DNA of 10,588 bases from Clostridia bacterium (lineage in GTDB: Bacteria > Bacillota_A > Clostridia > Christensenellales > Aristaeellaceae), in the NCBI GenBank assembly GCA_017399225.1, contig JAFQEB010000132.1, forward strand, positions 1-10,588. The letters are read 5' to 3'. How positions within the stretch are numbered: the first letter of the stretch is position 1; each line of letters starts with the position of its first letter. Under the pieces are notes generated by a model. It saw only the letters and a program-made list of their open reading frames with translations, was not told the DNA's origin and ran no database searches. Positions 1-6,889 of this stretch are shown here, one piece after another. Position numbers and translations under genes: made by a program.

Positions 1-73
1 GAAACCCTCTGCAACCCGAGCCGCCCAGCACCGCAGCCGCAAAGCGGACTACTCATAGGGAAAAGAGGGGGGA

Positions 74-107
74 CCGGGGGGAAAGCACCATTTTGCTTTC
101 CCCCCGG
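74..107. repeat. Perfect 14-bp inverted repeat hairpin
   Basis: Bases 74-87 pair without mismatch with 94-107, leaving a six-base loop (88-93). The stem is a run of C/G followed by AAAGCA. On the minus strand, 3' of the cupin gene, it is followed by a pyrimidine-rich stretch ending in CTCTTTT, so it could act as a terminator. The T-run is not adjacent, and a dispersed palindromic repeat is equally likely. Confidence 0.6.
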
Positions 108-116
108 CGGCTTTGC

Positions 117-141
117 GCCGCTTTCGACGCGCGAAAGCGGC
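117..141. repeat. Perfect 10-bp inverted repeat hairpin
   Basis: GCCGCTTTCG (117-126) pairs exactly with CGAAAGCGGC (132-141) around a five-base loop. It lies ten bases from the 74-107 hairpin, so the two together form a compact structured element. Function unknown. Confidence 0.55.
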
Positions 142-237
142 TTCCTGCGGCAGAATAGGCCTGCCTAATAGAATGAGAAAACTCACAACCCCCAATTTAC
201 CGAGCAGCCGCATACTCTCTCACCACTTGGGGCTGCA

Positions 238-699
238 TCATTCAAAGAACGCCGCTGCCTGGGGGCACTGCTCCAGGACTTCGTCTTTGGTCAGGATGCG
301 GTAGTGCTCGTACATGAATTCCGGCACGCACACGCAGGAGCAGAGCATCGCGCCCTGGGCTCCCGGGACGGGCCTCGCGCCGAAGGTGACGCCGGCGGGC
401 ATCAGCACGCAGGGCTGCGCGCCCTCGCCCATGCCCAGACGCTCCACCTTGAGCTGACCGTCCGGGCCGTAGGACCACAGCTCCACGTCCGGCCCGGCGT
501 GCCAGAGCCAGTATTCATCCGCATCCAGGACGTGGAAGTCGGAGACCTCGCTGTCCCTGAGCAGGTAGTAGATCACGCCGTGGGCAGGGCGCTCGCCGGT
601 GGGGACGAAGTTCTCCCTGTACAGCTCGCGGAAGGCGCCGCCTTCCACATGGGGCTCCAGACGGAAACGGGCGATGAGTTCCTCGGCGGTGTATTGCAT
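238..699 (-). CDS. DUF985 cupin-superfamily protein
   Basis: This 153-residue protein is the right length for a single-domain DUF985 cupin (YML079-like family). The N-terminal block PHVEGGAFRELYRE (residues 16-29) is the family hallmark, usually of the form HPEGGxFRExYR. It is followed by a jelly-roll-like region, FHVLDADEYWLWHAGPDVEL, and a later VLMPAGVTFGA strand typical of cupins. Members are soluble and bind small ligands or metals, and no reaction is firmly established for them. The ATG is supported by AAGGAGG eight bases upstream. Only 27 bases separate it from the upstream HAD gene on the same strand, so the two are probably co-transcribed, perhaps as a small housekeeping or damage-clearing pair. 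The family call is confident; the substrate is unknown. Confidence 0.88.
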   Translation of the reverse strand: MQYTAEELIARFRLEPHVEGGAFRELYRENFVPTGERPAHGVIYYLLRDSEVSDFHVLDADEYWLWHAGPDVELWSYGPDGQLKVERLGMGEGAQPCVLMPAGVTFGARPVPGAQGAMLCSCVCVPEFMYEHYRILTKDEVLEQCPQAAAFFE

Positions 700-726
700 G
701 ACAGATGCCTCCTTGTGCGGTGTGAT

Positions 727-1407
727 TCAGGCGCCCTCCAGGATGCAAAGGGCTTCCTCATGGGTGTGTACGGTGTGGGTGGCCGCCCCGCCGGGTATGC
801 CCCTGGGGCTGAAGAAGATGCTGTCCACGCTGCAGTTGTTGGCGGCAGCGATATCGGCGGAGAGGCTGTCGCCCATCATGACGGCCCGGGCCTTGTCCGT
901 GCAGCCCAGCTGCTCCAGGGCGATCTCCAGCAGGCGCGGGTCGGGCTTGGCCACGCCGGCCTCCTCGGAGATGACGATGGCGTCGAACAGGGGCGTCAGG
1001 GGGCATTTCGCCAGGCGGCTGCGCTGGATGGCCGATACGCCGTTGGAGACCAGGGCGATCTTCAGCCTGCCGTGCAGGGCGCGGATGAAGCTCTCCGCGC
1101 CGGGCAGGAGATCGGCGTAGTTGCCCAGGTTGGCTGCGTAGGCAGCGCCCAGGGCGGCAGGATCGCCGGGCATATCCAGGTACTCAAGCAGCTGGCGGAA
1201 GCGCTCCACCTTGAGCGCCGGCTGGGTGGTCTCGCCCCTTTCCAGGGCCTTCCACAGGGCGTCGTTGATGCGGGAATAGACCTCGCAGGTCGCGTCGTCA
1301 TAGGGAAGTCCCGCGGCCTGCAGCGTCTCCCGCAGGGCCTTGGCCTCTGCCGCGCCGAAGTCCATGAGGGTGTTGTCGTTGTCGATGAGGAGGTATTGAT
1401 ATTTCAT
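727..1407 (-). CDS. HAD-superfamily hydrolase, YjjG-type nucleotidase
   Basis: This 226-residue protein carries all four HAD motifs. Motif I is DNDNT at 9-13 (D9 nucleophile, D11 acid/base). Motif II is the serine in LVSNG near 121. Motif III is the lysine at 154 in VAKPDP. Motif IV is GDSLSAD at 179-185, which binds magnesium. The region between motifs I and II is a helical C1 cap. The length and the NTLMDF-AEAKALR start match the YjjG/YfnB group, whose E. coli member dephosphorylates non-canonical pyrimidine nucleotides. It is probably cytosolic. The start has AGAAGGA about nine bases upstream. It lies 96 bases after the metallo-beta-lactamase gene and just before the cupin gene. The specific substrate is inferred only from family resemblance, and a general phosphatase cannot be excluded. 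Confidence 0.88.
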   Translation of the reverse strand: MKYQYLLIDNDNTLMDFGAAEAKALRETLQAAGLPYDDATCEVYSRINDALWKALERGETTQPALKVERFRQLLEYLDMPGDPAALGAAYAANLGNYADLLPGAESFIRALHGRLKIALVSNGVSAIQRSRLAKCPLTPLFDAIVISEEAGVAKPDPRLLEIALEQLGCTDKARAVMMGDSLSADIAAANNCSVDSIFFSPRGIPGGAATHTVHTHEEALCILEGA

Positions 1408-1503
1408 TTGCTTTTATCCTTCTGCATATGCACGGAAGCGGAACTTTCACCTCCGGATACTTTGGGATGCCCTCTCCTTTGGGGGCTCCCGGCTGACAAT
1501 TGC

Positions 1504-2451
1504 TTACGGCACGTCCGTGGTGGTGACGTAGGCCGGGTTGATGATCTCCCGGTCGGGGTTGGGCTCATAGAGGTAGTCCACCACCCAGATGCGGCCATCG
1601 GTGCGCATACGGGTCAGACCCTTGTAGCCCAGGATATAGGGCACGTCGTGCTTGTCCAGGTATTTCTTCGCGCCGTTCATCACGTCCGCAGCGCCGTTCA
1701 TGAAAACCAGCTCCGGCGTGATGGCCTGGAGGAAGGCGTCCTGCAGGGGCTGCTGGCCGTGGTGGGGCTGCTTGAGGATATCCGCATCCAGACCGCAGGG
1801 GGGCGGGTTGGTGCCGTAATCCCGCTGGGCACGGTTCTCCACGTCGCCGGTGAAGAGGATGGTGCGCTCGCCGAAGCGGATCAGCAGCATGGCGGACTGG
1901 TCGTTGGCGTCCCAGGATTTGTTGCCCCAGCGCTGGATAACCGTCATGGTCACCTCGCCGTTTTCGCCCATGGTCAGCACGTCGCCGTCCGCCACATGGC
2001 CGATGGGGATGCTGTTCTCGTTTGCAAACTTCACGGCGGCCTTCATCCGGGGGTCGTAATCCTCTGGGAAGGCGATGAGCAGCTGCCCGATGGGAGCGTA
2101 CTCATGCACGAACTGGAAGCCGTCGATGTGGTCATCATGGGGGTGGGAGTTGTAGGCGGTATCGATGCGCTCCACCCCCAGGGTCTCCATGGCGGAACGG
2201 ATGCGGGCGACCATGGTCTTGTTCTTTGTGGAAGCGTCGATCATCATAGTCTCCCCGCTAAACCGGAGGATGGCACAATCCGAGGAATACACGCGGGGGA
2301 AGACGATCTCCAGCACGGGGGTGCCCTCGGGGAAAACAAACTCCTCCGTCAGGTTGCCGGTACGGTCATAAACGAACTGCACAGCCTCCTCGCCAAGGGC
2401 GGTCAGGGGCAGCAGGAGCAGGAGCATCAGCAGGGACAGCAGGCGCTTCAT
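1504..2451 (-). CDS. Secreted ComEC-type metallo-beta-lactamase-fold hydrolase
   Basis: This 315-residue protein begins with a signal peptide: KR, a run of leucines, then TALG-EE, so cleavage is likely near residue 20. There is no lipobox cysteine. The mature part carries the metal-binding pattern of the MBL fold: SHPHDDH (H103, H105, D107, H108), NDQS near 182-185, LFTGD (D203) and QPHHG (H230, H231). This arrangement matches the hydrolase domain of ComEC/Rec2 and its stand-alone relatives. Those are commonly annotated as competence-like hydrolases, and some act on nucleic acids or phosphodiesters. It therefore probably works outside the membrane. No ComEC channel segments are present. A consensus promoter lies just upstream (2485-2513). 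The ribosome-binding site is weak (GCGAGA). The substrate is unknown. Confidence 0.88.
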   Translation of the reverse strand: MKRLLSLLMLLLLLPLTALGEEAVQFVYDRTGNLTEEFVFPEGTPVLEIVFPRVYSSDCAILRFSGETMMIDASTKNKTMVARIRSAMETLGVERIDTAYNSHPHDDHIDGFQFVHEYAPIGQLLIAFPEDYDPRMKAAVKFANENSIPIGHVADGDVLTMGENGEVTMTVIQRWGNKSWDANDQSAMLLIRFGERTILFTGDVENRAQRDYGTNPPPCGLDADILKQPHHGQQPLQDAFLQAITPELVFMNGAADVMNGAKKYLDKHDVPYILGYKGLTRMRTDGRIWVVDYLYEPNPDREIINPAYVTTTDVP

Positions 2452-2484
2452 GGCATATCTCGCTTTCGTGAGGATTCGGATACT

Positions 2485-2513
2485 ATTGTAGAGAAAGCGC
2501 GGAGCTTTGTCAA
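2485..2513 (-). promoter_or_regulatory. Sigma-A promoter for the MBL-HAD-cupin unit
   Basis: Read on the minus strand, TTGACA (2513-2508) is followed by exactly 17 bases and TACAAT (2490-2485). It lies 34 bases upstream of the MBL start codon, giving a short leader. It sits between the hydrolase stop codon and the MBL start, so it would let the three downstream genes be expressed separately from the hydrolase pair. Confidence 0.8.
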
Positions 2514-2550
2514 TGACGGGGGCGGGTTGTTACAATCTGCCTGCCGCTTC

Positions 2551-3918
2551 TCAGCAGCGGTGCAGGATGCCGGTCTTTTCCTCCTGGCCGACGCCGGAGA
2601 AGGTGACGCTGGCGGTATCGCTCTCAAAGGCGACCAGGCCGTGCAGCGTGAAGGGGCCGGGGAGGAAGCGCAGCAGCAGGCGGAGCTTGCCCTCCTCCAT
2701 GCCGCAGCAGCTGCGGACGGGCCCGCCGGTCTCCGCGCGGCCGGCGTAGAACAGGTATTTTTCGACCCCGTTCAGGGTCATGAGCACCTGATCGGCCTCA
2801 ATGTGCAGATGCACGCCCTCGGCGGCCCAGTCGCCCGCGGGGAGGGCGCTGCCATTGTGGGTAGGCCAGGGGTAGGAGAGGGTCTGCAACCGGGTCTGCA
2901 GCTCGGCCTGAACGGCTTCGTCCGCCGGGGGCATGTCCGCCGCGGCCAGCAGGTGATCGTAGATCAGGTCGATGCCCTTGCCCAGGTCGCTCAGACCGCT
3001 GGTGCAGACCACCACCATGTCGCGCTTTTCGTCCACGATGCACAGCTGCCCGAAGGCGCCGTCGCCGCGGAAACGGTGCGCGCCGGGGGCGTCGCCCTTG
3101 CACATCCAGAACTGGTAGCCATAGCCCATGTTCCAGTCGTGGTCGTGGGGATGCTCGCCGTTGCCGTTGTCGATCTGGGTGACGGTGGCGCGGGAGAACC
3201 ACTCCGGCGGCAGCAGCTGCTTGCCGTCCCAGACGCCCTTTTGCAGCAGGCACTGGCCGAAGGGGGCGATCTGCGCGCAGGTGAGCCACAGGCCCCAGCC
3301 GCCGACGTTGACGCCGTCGGGGGAGGTATCCCAGTCAGGGGCTGTCCCGTCCGGCTTCATCATGCCAAGGGGCTCGAACAGGCGGGGAACGAGGTAATCG
3401 CGCACGATCATCCCGGTGACCTTCTGCACCATGCAGGAGACGAGGTAGGTGCTCATGCTGTTGTAGGCGAAGTGGGTGCCGGGCTCATGGTCGCAGCCGT
3501 AGGCCAGGATGGCCCTGGCCCAGCCGGGCTCCGCACGGCCGCCGTCGCTTTCCGGCTTCAGGCCGCTGCCCATGGTCAGCAGGTGGTGCATGGTGATGGC
3601 CTTCAGCCAGTCGGACGCATCCTCCGGGAAGGCCTCGGGCAGCACGTCGATGAGCTTCGTGTCCCAGCGGAGCAGGCCCTCCTGCACCGCAAAGCCCGCC
3701 GCCGCCGAGCAGAAGGACTTCGACAGGGAGAAGAGCATGTGGGGCGTGCGGTCGTCGTAGGGATCGTAATTCAGCCGGCAGGCCACCTTGCCGTGGCGGA
3801 TGACCCACAGCGCATGGGGCTCCAGCCCGGAGGCCTCGCGGGCGGCGATGTAGTTCAGAATGCCCTGGGAGGAAATGCCGGCCTCCTCGGGGAAACGGAC
3901 GTGTTCAAGCTGCTGCAT
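2551..3918 (-). CDS. Serine hydrolase, class C beta-lactamase-like family
   Basis: This 455-residue protein is of the beta-lactamase/esterase EstB type. The SxxK motif is S64-L-S-K67, containing the predicted nucleophile and general base. The second motif region is AYNSMSTYL, with Y152. GDGAFGQ (285-291) lies where the third active-site strand is expected. HHLLTMGSGL (111-120) is a typical conserved block of this family. Residues from about 340 onward form an extra C-terminal region probably rich in beta strands. There is no signal peptide, so it is likely cytoplasmic, which argues against penicillin defence and for an esterase or peptidase role. The ATG has AAGGAGG eight bases upstream, overlapping the stop of the preceding gene. 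The 12-base gap makes co-transcription with that gene very likely. The true substrate is unknown. Confidence 0.9.
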   Translation of the reverse strand: MQQLEHVRFPEEAGISSQGILNYIAAREASGLEPHALWVIRHGKVACRLNYDPYDDRTPHMLFSLSKSFCSAAAGFAVQEGLLRWDTKLIDVLPEAFPEDASDWLKAITMHHLLTMGSGLKPESDGGRAEPGWARAILAYGCDHEPGTHFAYNSMSTYLVSCMVQKVTGMIVRDYLVPRLFEPLGMMKPDGTAPDWDTSPDGVNVGGWGLWLTCAQIAPFGQCLLQKGVWDGKQLLPPEWFSRATVTQIDNGNGEHPHDHDWNMGYGYQFWMCKGDAPGAHRFRGDGAFGQLCIVDEKRDMVVVCTSGLSDLGKGIDLIYDHLLAAADMPPADEAVQAELQTRLQTLSYPWPTHNGSALPAGDWAAEGVHLHIEADQVLMTLNGVEKYLFYAGRAETGGPVRSCCGMEEGKLRLLLRFLPGPFTLHGLVAFESDTASVTFSGVGQEEKTGILHRC

Positions 3919-3930
3919 ATGGGAACCTCC

Positions 3931-4773
3931 TTAGTCGATCAGTTGAATCGGTTCAAAAACGAGGCTGCGGTCGAGGTGGTTGTCCACGATGGTACGGTAC
4001 ATGCGCTGAGAGATGAGGATGAGCCGGTCTGCACCATGGCCCCAGCCCCAGTCCTCATGGGTGCGGCAGATGTCGGGCATGCCGTCGAGGGCCTCCCGGC
4101 GGAAGCTGTGCATACCGATGCCGGTGGGGTGATATTTCAGCCTGCCGCAGACAGCGCAGGTGTAAACGTCGTCGATATCCCTGCCGCCGGTGACGATGCC
4201 GGGCTTCGTTTCCGTCTCGACGAAGAGCTGGTGTACGCCTGAGAAGTCCTCGGTTCCTCGCTTGTTCTTCACAGACAGGAAGTGAAAGCCGGTCAGGCCG
4301 CTACTTTCCAGAATATTGCGGGCGGTGTCATCCACAAACAGCTCGTCAAACACCCAGTTGAGGGAGAAAAAGTGCCGCGTGCCCCATTTGGGGGCCTTTG
4401 TCAGCCGGAAGGAGTCCTTCTGGACAAGGCCCGCGCCGCATTCCCAGCAGAAATGGGAGGGGTCATATGTGATCTCCCGGTAGCCAAAGGTGCTCTCCGG
4501 CTGGGGATAGCCGTTGTGCCATTTGCTGCGGACGCGCAGCCATTCGGCGTCCCGAAGCTCCTGCTTGGTGAAAACCGTGGTGGCAATCGCGCGGTCGCCA
4601 TCTGCCTCCAGCAATGCCTGAAGGGCCGGCCAGTGGGGGTCGTCTTCGAAGATGTCAAACACGATGAAATCCGAGTCGTCCACCTGCTCGAAGGCGATGT
4701 TACTGCGCATTACATACAGCGCCATCACAGGATGTAATCTGATTCTGAAACAGAAATGCCTGCTGACTCTCAC
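3931..4773 (-). CDS. Unrecognised protein with two CxxCG motifs
   Basis: I do not recognise this protein with certainty. Two CxxCG motifs, CWECG (C109, C112) and CAVCG (C206, C209, numbered from the GTG), suggest one zinc site built from two knuckles. The C-terminus, with LILISQRMYR and LVFEPIQLID, recalls double-CXXCG proteins such as the Myxococcus SitI6 immunity group and DUF1629-like immunity proteins. That link is from memory and tentative. The start is ambiguous. GTG at 4773 has GGAGGCGGAGG five bases upstream. TTG at 4791 lies further out. ATG at 4725 has no ribosome-binding site but begins where the codon use becomes typical: the 16 codons before it include TTA and three AGA. It is the first gene of a two-gene operon with the serine hydrolase, downstream of the minus-strand promoter at 4810-4838. 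It is probably cytosolic. Confidence 0.8.
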   Translation of the reverse strand: MRVSRHFCFRIRLHPVMALYVMRSNIAFEQVDDSDFIVFDIFEDDPHWPALQALLEADGDRAIATTVFTKQELRDAEWLRVRSKWHNGYPQPESTFGYREITYDPSHFCWECGAGLVQKDSFRLTKAPKWGTRHFFSLNWVFDELFVDDTARNILESSGLTGFHFLSVKNKRGTEDFSGVHQLFVETETKPGIVTGGRDIDDVYTCAVCGRLKYHPTGIGMHSFRREALDGMPDICRTHEDWGWGHGADRLILISQRMYRTIVDNHLDRSLVFEPIQLID

Positions 4774-4809
4774 AGTGGCCTCCGCCTCCAATTCGCTTCA
4801 TCTGTTTCT

Positions 4810-4838
4810 ATTGTAAAGGAATCCACAGCCGATTGCAA
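4810..4838 (-). promoter_or_regulatory. Divergent sigma-A promoter for the CxxCG gene
   Basis: On the minus strand, TTGCAA (4838-4833) is followed by 17 bases and TACAAT (4815-4810). The predicted transcript start near 4803 would leave a leader of about 30 bases to the GTG at 4773. It lies back to back with the kinase promoter, with the two -35 boxes only 14 bases apart. Confidence 0.65.
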
Positions 4839-4847
4839 GCGTATTTT
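4833..4847. promoter_or_regulatory. Possible catabolite-responsive (cre) site
   Basis: TTGCAAGCGTATTTT matches the consensus WTGNAANCGNWNNCW in all positions but one (T in place of C at 4846). It lies between the two divergent promoters and covers the minus-strand -35 box. A CcpA site would make sense next to a pentose kinase gene. A single near-match can occur by chance, so this is tentative. Confidence 0.3.
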
Positions 4848-4852
4848 CCCGG

Positions 4853-4881
4853 TGGACAAGGTTTTGCAAACATGCTATAAT
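4853..4881 (+). promoter_or_regulatory. Extended -10 sigma-A promoter of the FGGY kinase
   Basis: TGGACA (4853-4858) is followed by 17 bases and a perfect TATAAT (4876-4881), which is preceded by TGC, an extended -10 motif. The kinase ATG lies 46 bases downstream, with AAGGAGG at 4912-4918 and an eight-base spacer. This should be a strong promoter. Confidence 0.85.
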
Positions 4882-4926
4882 ATTTAAAGATACCATTTCC
4901 ATCCCGATAGCAAGGAGGATTTACAC

Positions 4927-6525
4927 ATGAATAATGAAGCAATTGCCACCCTGATTGGCGCGGGCAAGGCCGTTCTGGGCATCGAGCTGGGCTCCACCCG
5001 CATCAAGGCCGTGCTGATCGGCGAGGATCATGCGCCTATCGCATCCGGCGACCACACCTGGGAAAACCGCCTGGAGAACGGCGTGTGGACCTACCATCTG
5101 GACGACGTCTGGGCCGGCATCCAGGACGCCTACGCCAACATGGTGGCCGACGTGAAGGCGAAGTACGGCGTTGAGCTGACCCGCCTGGCCGCCTTTGGCG
5201 TGTCCGCGATGATGCACGGCTACCTGCCCTTTGACAAGGACGGCAAGCAGATCTGCGAATTCCGCACCTGGCGCAACACCATGACCGGCGAGGCCGCTGC
5301 CGAGCTGACCGACCTGCTGGGCTTCAACATCCCTCAGCGCTGGTCCATCGCCCACCTGTACCAGGCGATGCTCAACGGCGAAGCGCATGTCAAGGATATC
5401 TCCCACCTGACCACCCTGGCCGGCTATGTGCACTGGCAGCTCTCCGGCAAGAAGGTACTGGGCGTGGGCGAGGCCAGCGGCATGTTCCCCATCGACAGCG
5501 ACAAGTGCGATTTTGATCAGAAGATGATCGACCTGGTGGACTCCCTGGCGGCCGTGAAGGGCTACGAGTGGAAGCTGCGTCAAATCCTGCCCGAGGTCCA
5601 GTGCGCGGGCGACGACGCGGGCGTGATGACCGCCGAGGGCGCCAAGCTCCTCGATCCCACCGGCAAGCTGGAGGCCGGCGCGCTGATGGCTCCCCCCGAG
5701 GGCGACGCGGGCACCGGCATGGCCGCTACCAACGCGGTTGCCATCCGCACGGGCAATGTGTCCGCCGGTACCTCCGTGTTCGCGATGATCGTGCTGGAGA
5801 AGATGCTCTCCAAGGTCTACCCTGAGATCGACATGGTCACCACCCCCACCGGCAAGCCCGTCGCCATGGTGCACTGCAACAACTGCACCTCCGACATCAA
5901 CGCCTGGGCGGGCATGCTCAAGGGCTTCGTGGACGCCTGCGGCCTGAACATCTCCATGAATGACATCTACGTCAACCTGTTCAACGCTGCCCTCACCGGC
6001 GAGAAGGACTGCGGCGGCGTGGTGAACATCCCCCTGTTCTCCGGCGAGCCCGTGGTGGGCCTGGACGAGGGCCGTCCGATGATGGTCCGTATGCCCGACG
6101 CGAAGCTGACCTTCGCCAACTTCGCCCGTAGCCTCGTCGCCGGCGCGATGACCAGCCTCAAAATCGGCATGGACATCCTGGTGGACGAGAACGTTCAAAT
6201 TGACTCCCTGCTGGGCCACGGCGGCTACTTCAAGACCCCCGGCGTGGGCCAGAAGATCCTGGCGGCTGCGCTGAAGACCCCCATCTCCGTCATGGAGACC
6301 GCCGGCGAGGGCGGCCCCTGGGGCATGGCCCTGTTGGCTGCCTACCGTGTGAACGGCAAGCGCGGCGAGACCCTCGAACAGTACCTGAACGAGCACGTCT
6401 TCGCGGGCGCTGCGGGTTCCACTATCGCGCCTGACGCGGCGGATGTGGCGGGCCTGGACGCCTACACGGCGAAGTTCCAGCAGGCCCTGGCTGCGGAAGA
6501 AGCCGCTGTGGCGGAGATGAAGTAA
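4927..6525 (+). CDS. FGGY carbohydrate kinase, probable L-ribulokinase
   Basis: This 532-residue cytosolic sugar kinase of the FGGY/ASKHA fold has an N-terminal phosphate loop, GIELGSTRIKA (18-28). A substrate-side block, AMMHGYLPFD, follows near 95-103. PEGDAGTGMA (257-266) contains D260, the likely catalytic base. GNVSAGTSVFA (276-286) is the second phosphate motif, and GHGGYFKTPG with GEGGPWGMALLA (430-471) forms the nucleotide site. The overall pattern (RTWRNT, NIPQRWSIAHLYQA, MVHCNNCTS) is that of a Firmicutes group often labelled xylulokinase. It resembles the AraK ribulokinase of Clostridium acetobutylicum, which is not orthologous to AraB. The next gene, araD, consumes L-ribulose-5-phosphate, which supports this role. 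Codon use is strongly biased, with no TTA, CTA or TCA in most of the gene. Its stop codon falls in sequence shared with an intergenic repeat. Confidence 0.85.
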   Translation: MNNEAIATLIGAGKAVLGIELGSTRIKAVLIGEDHAPIASGDHTWENRLENGVWTYHLDDVWAGIQDAYANMVADVKAKYGVELTRLAAFGVSAMMHGYLPFDKDGKQICEFRTWRNTMTGEAAAELTDLLGFNIPQRWSIAHLYQAMLNGEAHVKDISHLTTLAGYVHWQLSGKKVLGVGEASGMFPIDSDKCDFDQKMIDLVDSLAAVKGYEWKLRQILPEVQCAGDDAGVMTAEGAKLLDPTGKLEAGALMAPPEGDAGTGMAATNAVAIRTGNVSAGTSVFAMIVLEKMLSKVYPEIDMVTTPTGKPVAMVHCNNCTSDINAWAGMLKGFVDACGLNISMNDIYVNLFNAALTGEKDCGGVVNIPLFSGEPVVGLDEGRPMMVRMPDAKLTFANFARSLVAGAMTSLKIGMDILVDENVQIDSLLGHGGYFKTPGVGQKILAAALKTPISVMETAGEGGPWGMALLAAYRVNGKRGETLEQYLNEHVFAGAAGSTIAPDAADVAGLDAYTAKFQQALAAEEAAVAEMK

Positions 6526-6580
6526 GAGCCCTCTCAGTCATCGCAAGCGATGACAGCTCTCCCGGAGGGAGAACACTTTG
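6526..6580 (-). repeat. Two-hairpin modular palindromic repeat, copy 1
   Basis: The element starts immediately after the kinase stop codon. The central stem GTCATCGC/GCGATGAC (6537-6544 with 6547-6554) is flanked by CCCTCTCA on one side and by the stem TCTCCC/GGGAGA (6558-6563 with 6567-6572) on the other. It is in the same orientation as the copy at 7750-7806, and 21 consecutive bases (6522-6542 and 7746-7766) are identical in both. It may also serve as the 3' end of the kinase transcript. Confidence 0.85.
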
Positions 6581-6668
6581 GCCCGAGTATATCCCGTACC
6601 CATCCGCAGGAGGGGGCCGCCTCTCACCACAATGCAAGTGAAGACAAGCATGCGCGACGCGAGGCGAC

Positions 6669-6768
6669 CGTAGGGGAGCCGAGCCAAAGCTCACGCAGCG
6701 GTATGTTCACAATATAAAATGCCGCAGGAGCATACAGGCGTGGCGGGCGACCATTGGTCGCCCCTACG
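6669..6768. repeat. Possible 100-bp MITE-like element
   Basis: Eight-base ends CGTAGGGG (starting 6669) and CCCCTACG (6761-6768) are perfect inverted repeats about 100 bases apart. Just inside the right end is a 9-bp stem, GGGCGACCA/TGGTCGCCC. No transposase is encoded. The CGTAGGGG ends could also be chance in GC-rich DNA, and no target duplication is obvious. Confidence 0.35.
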
Positions 6769-6846
6769 ACAACGTTGGGTGCAACTGCCGCACGCGCTTG
6801 TACCCCAAAAGAACCAGTCAACCAAGATCGCGAAACGGGTGTCGAG

Positions 6847-6889
6847 AGGGTCGAAGACCCTTCGCAGGGTGCAGGGGCAGAGCCCCTGC
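6847..6889 (+). repeat. Tandem hairpins in the araD leader
   Basis: AGGGTC/GACCCT (6847-6852 with 6856-6861) is followed by GCAGGGGC/GCCCCTGC (6871-6878 with 6882-6889), each with a three-base loop. They end 20 bases before the araD ribosome-binding site (AAAGGAGG, 6909-6916). An alternative outer pairing, GGGTGC/GCACCC (6867-6872 with 6899-6904), is possible. This could be a dispersed repeat or a leader structure; no T-run follows. Confidence 0.5.

Larger units (their letters stand above)
1..237. other. Intergenic region with two strong hairpins, no gene
   Basis: No credible coding sequence is seen here, and the short open frames lack ribosome-binding sites. The stretch lies downstream of the minus-strand cupin gene and runs to the window edge. 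It contains a 14-bp perfect stem (74-87 with 94-107) and a 10-bp perfect stem (117-126 with 132-141). A weak GCAGCC/GGCTGC pairing (204-209 with 231-236) sits directly after the cupin stop codon. It has no good T-run, so I do not call it a terminator. Confidence 0.6.

Noticed and set aside
1448..1500. Degenerate copy of the modular repeat between the MBL and HAD genes
   Set aside because: GCCCTCTCCTTTGGGGGCTC resembles a repeat arm, but pairing is poor and the second hairpin is missing. It may be a remnant, not supportable as a copy.
2551..3918. Antibiotic-resistance beta-lactamase
   Set aside because: The SxxK fold is present, but there is no signal peptide, and the sequence resembles esterase or peptidase relatives more than true class C beta-lactamases.
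304..4242. Open reading frame of 1312 codons on the plus strand
   Set aside because: It is exactly antisense, codon for codon, to five well-supported minus-strand genes. Its translation is low-complexity G/A/V/H-rich sequence with no domain. It arises from the lack of TTA, CTA and TCA codons.
4921..6396. Open reading frame of 491 codons on the minus strand
   Set aside because: It is the codon-register shadow of the FGGY kinase gene, with a repetitive H/G/V/Q-rich translation and no ribosome-binding site.
6713..6718. TATAAA as a promoter for araD
   Set aside because: No acceptable -35 box lies 16-18 bases upstream, and it sits inside a repeat-like segment about 200 bases from the gene.
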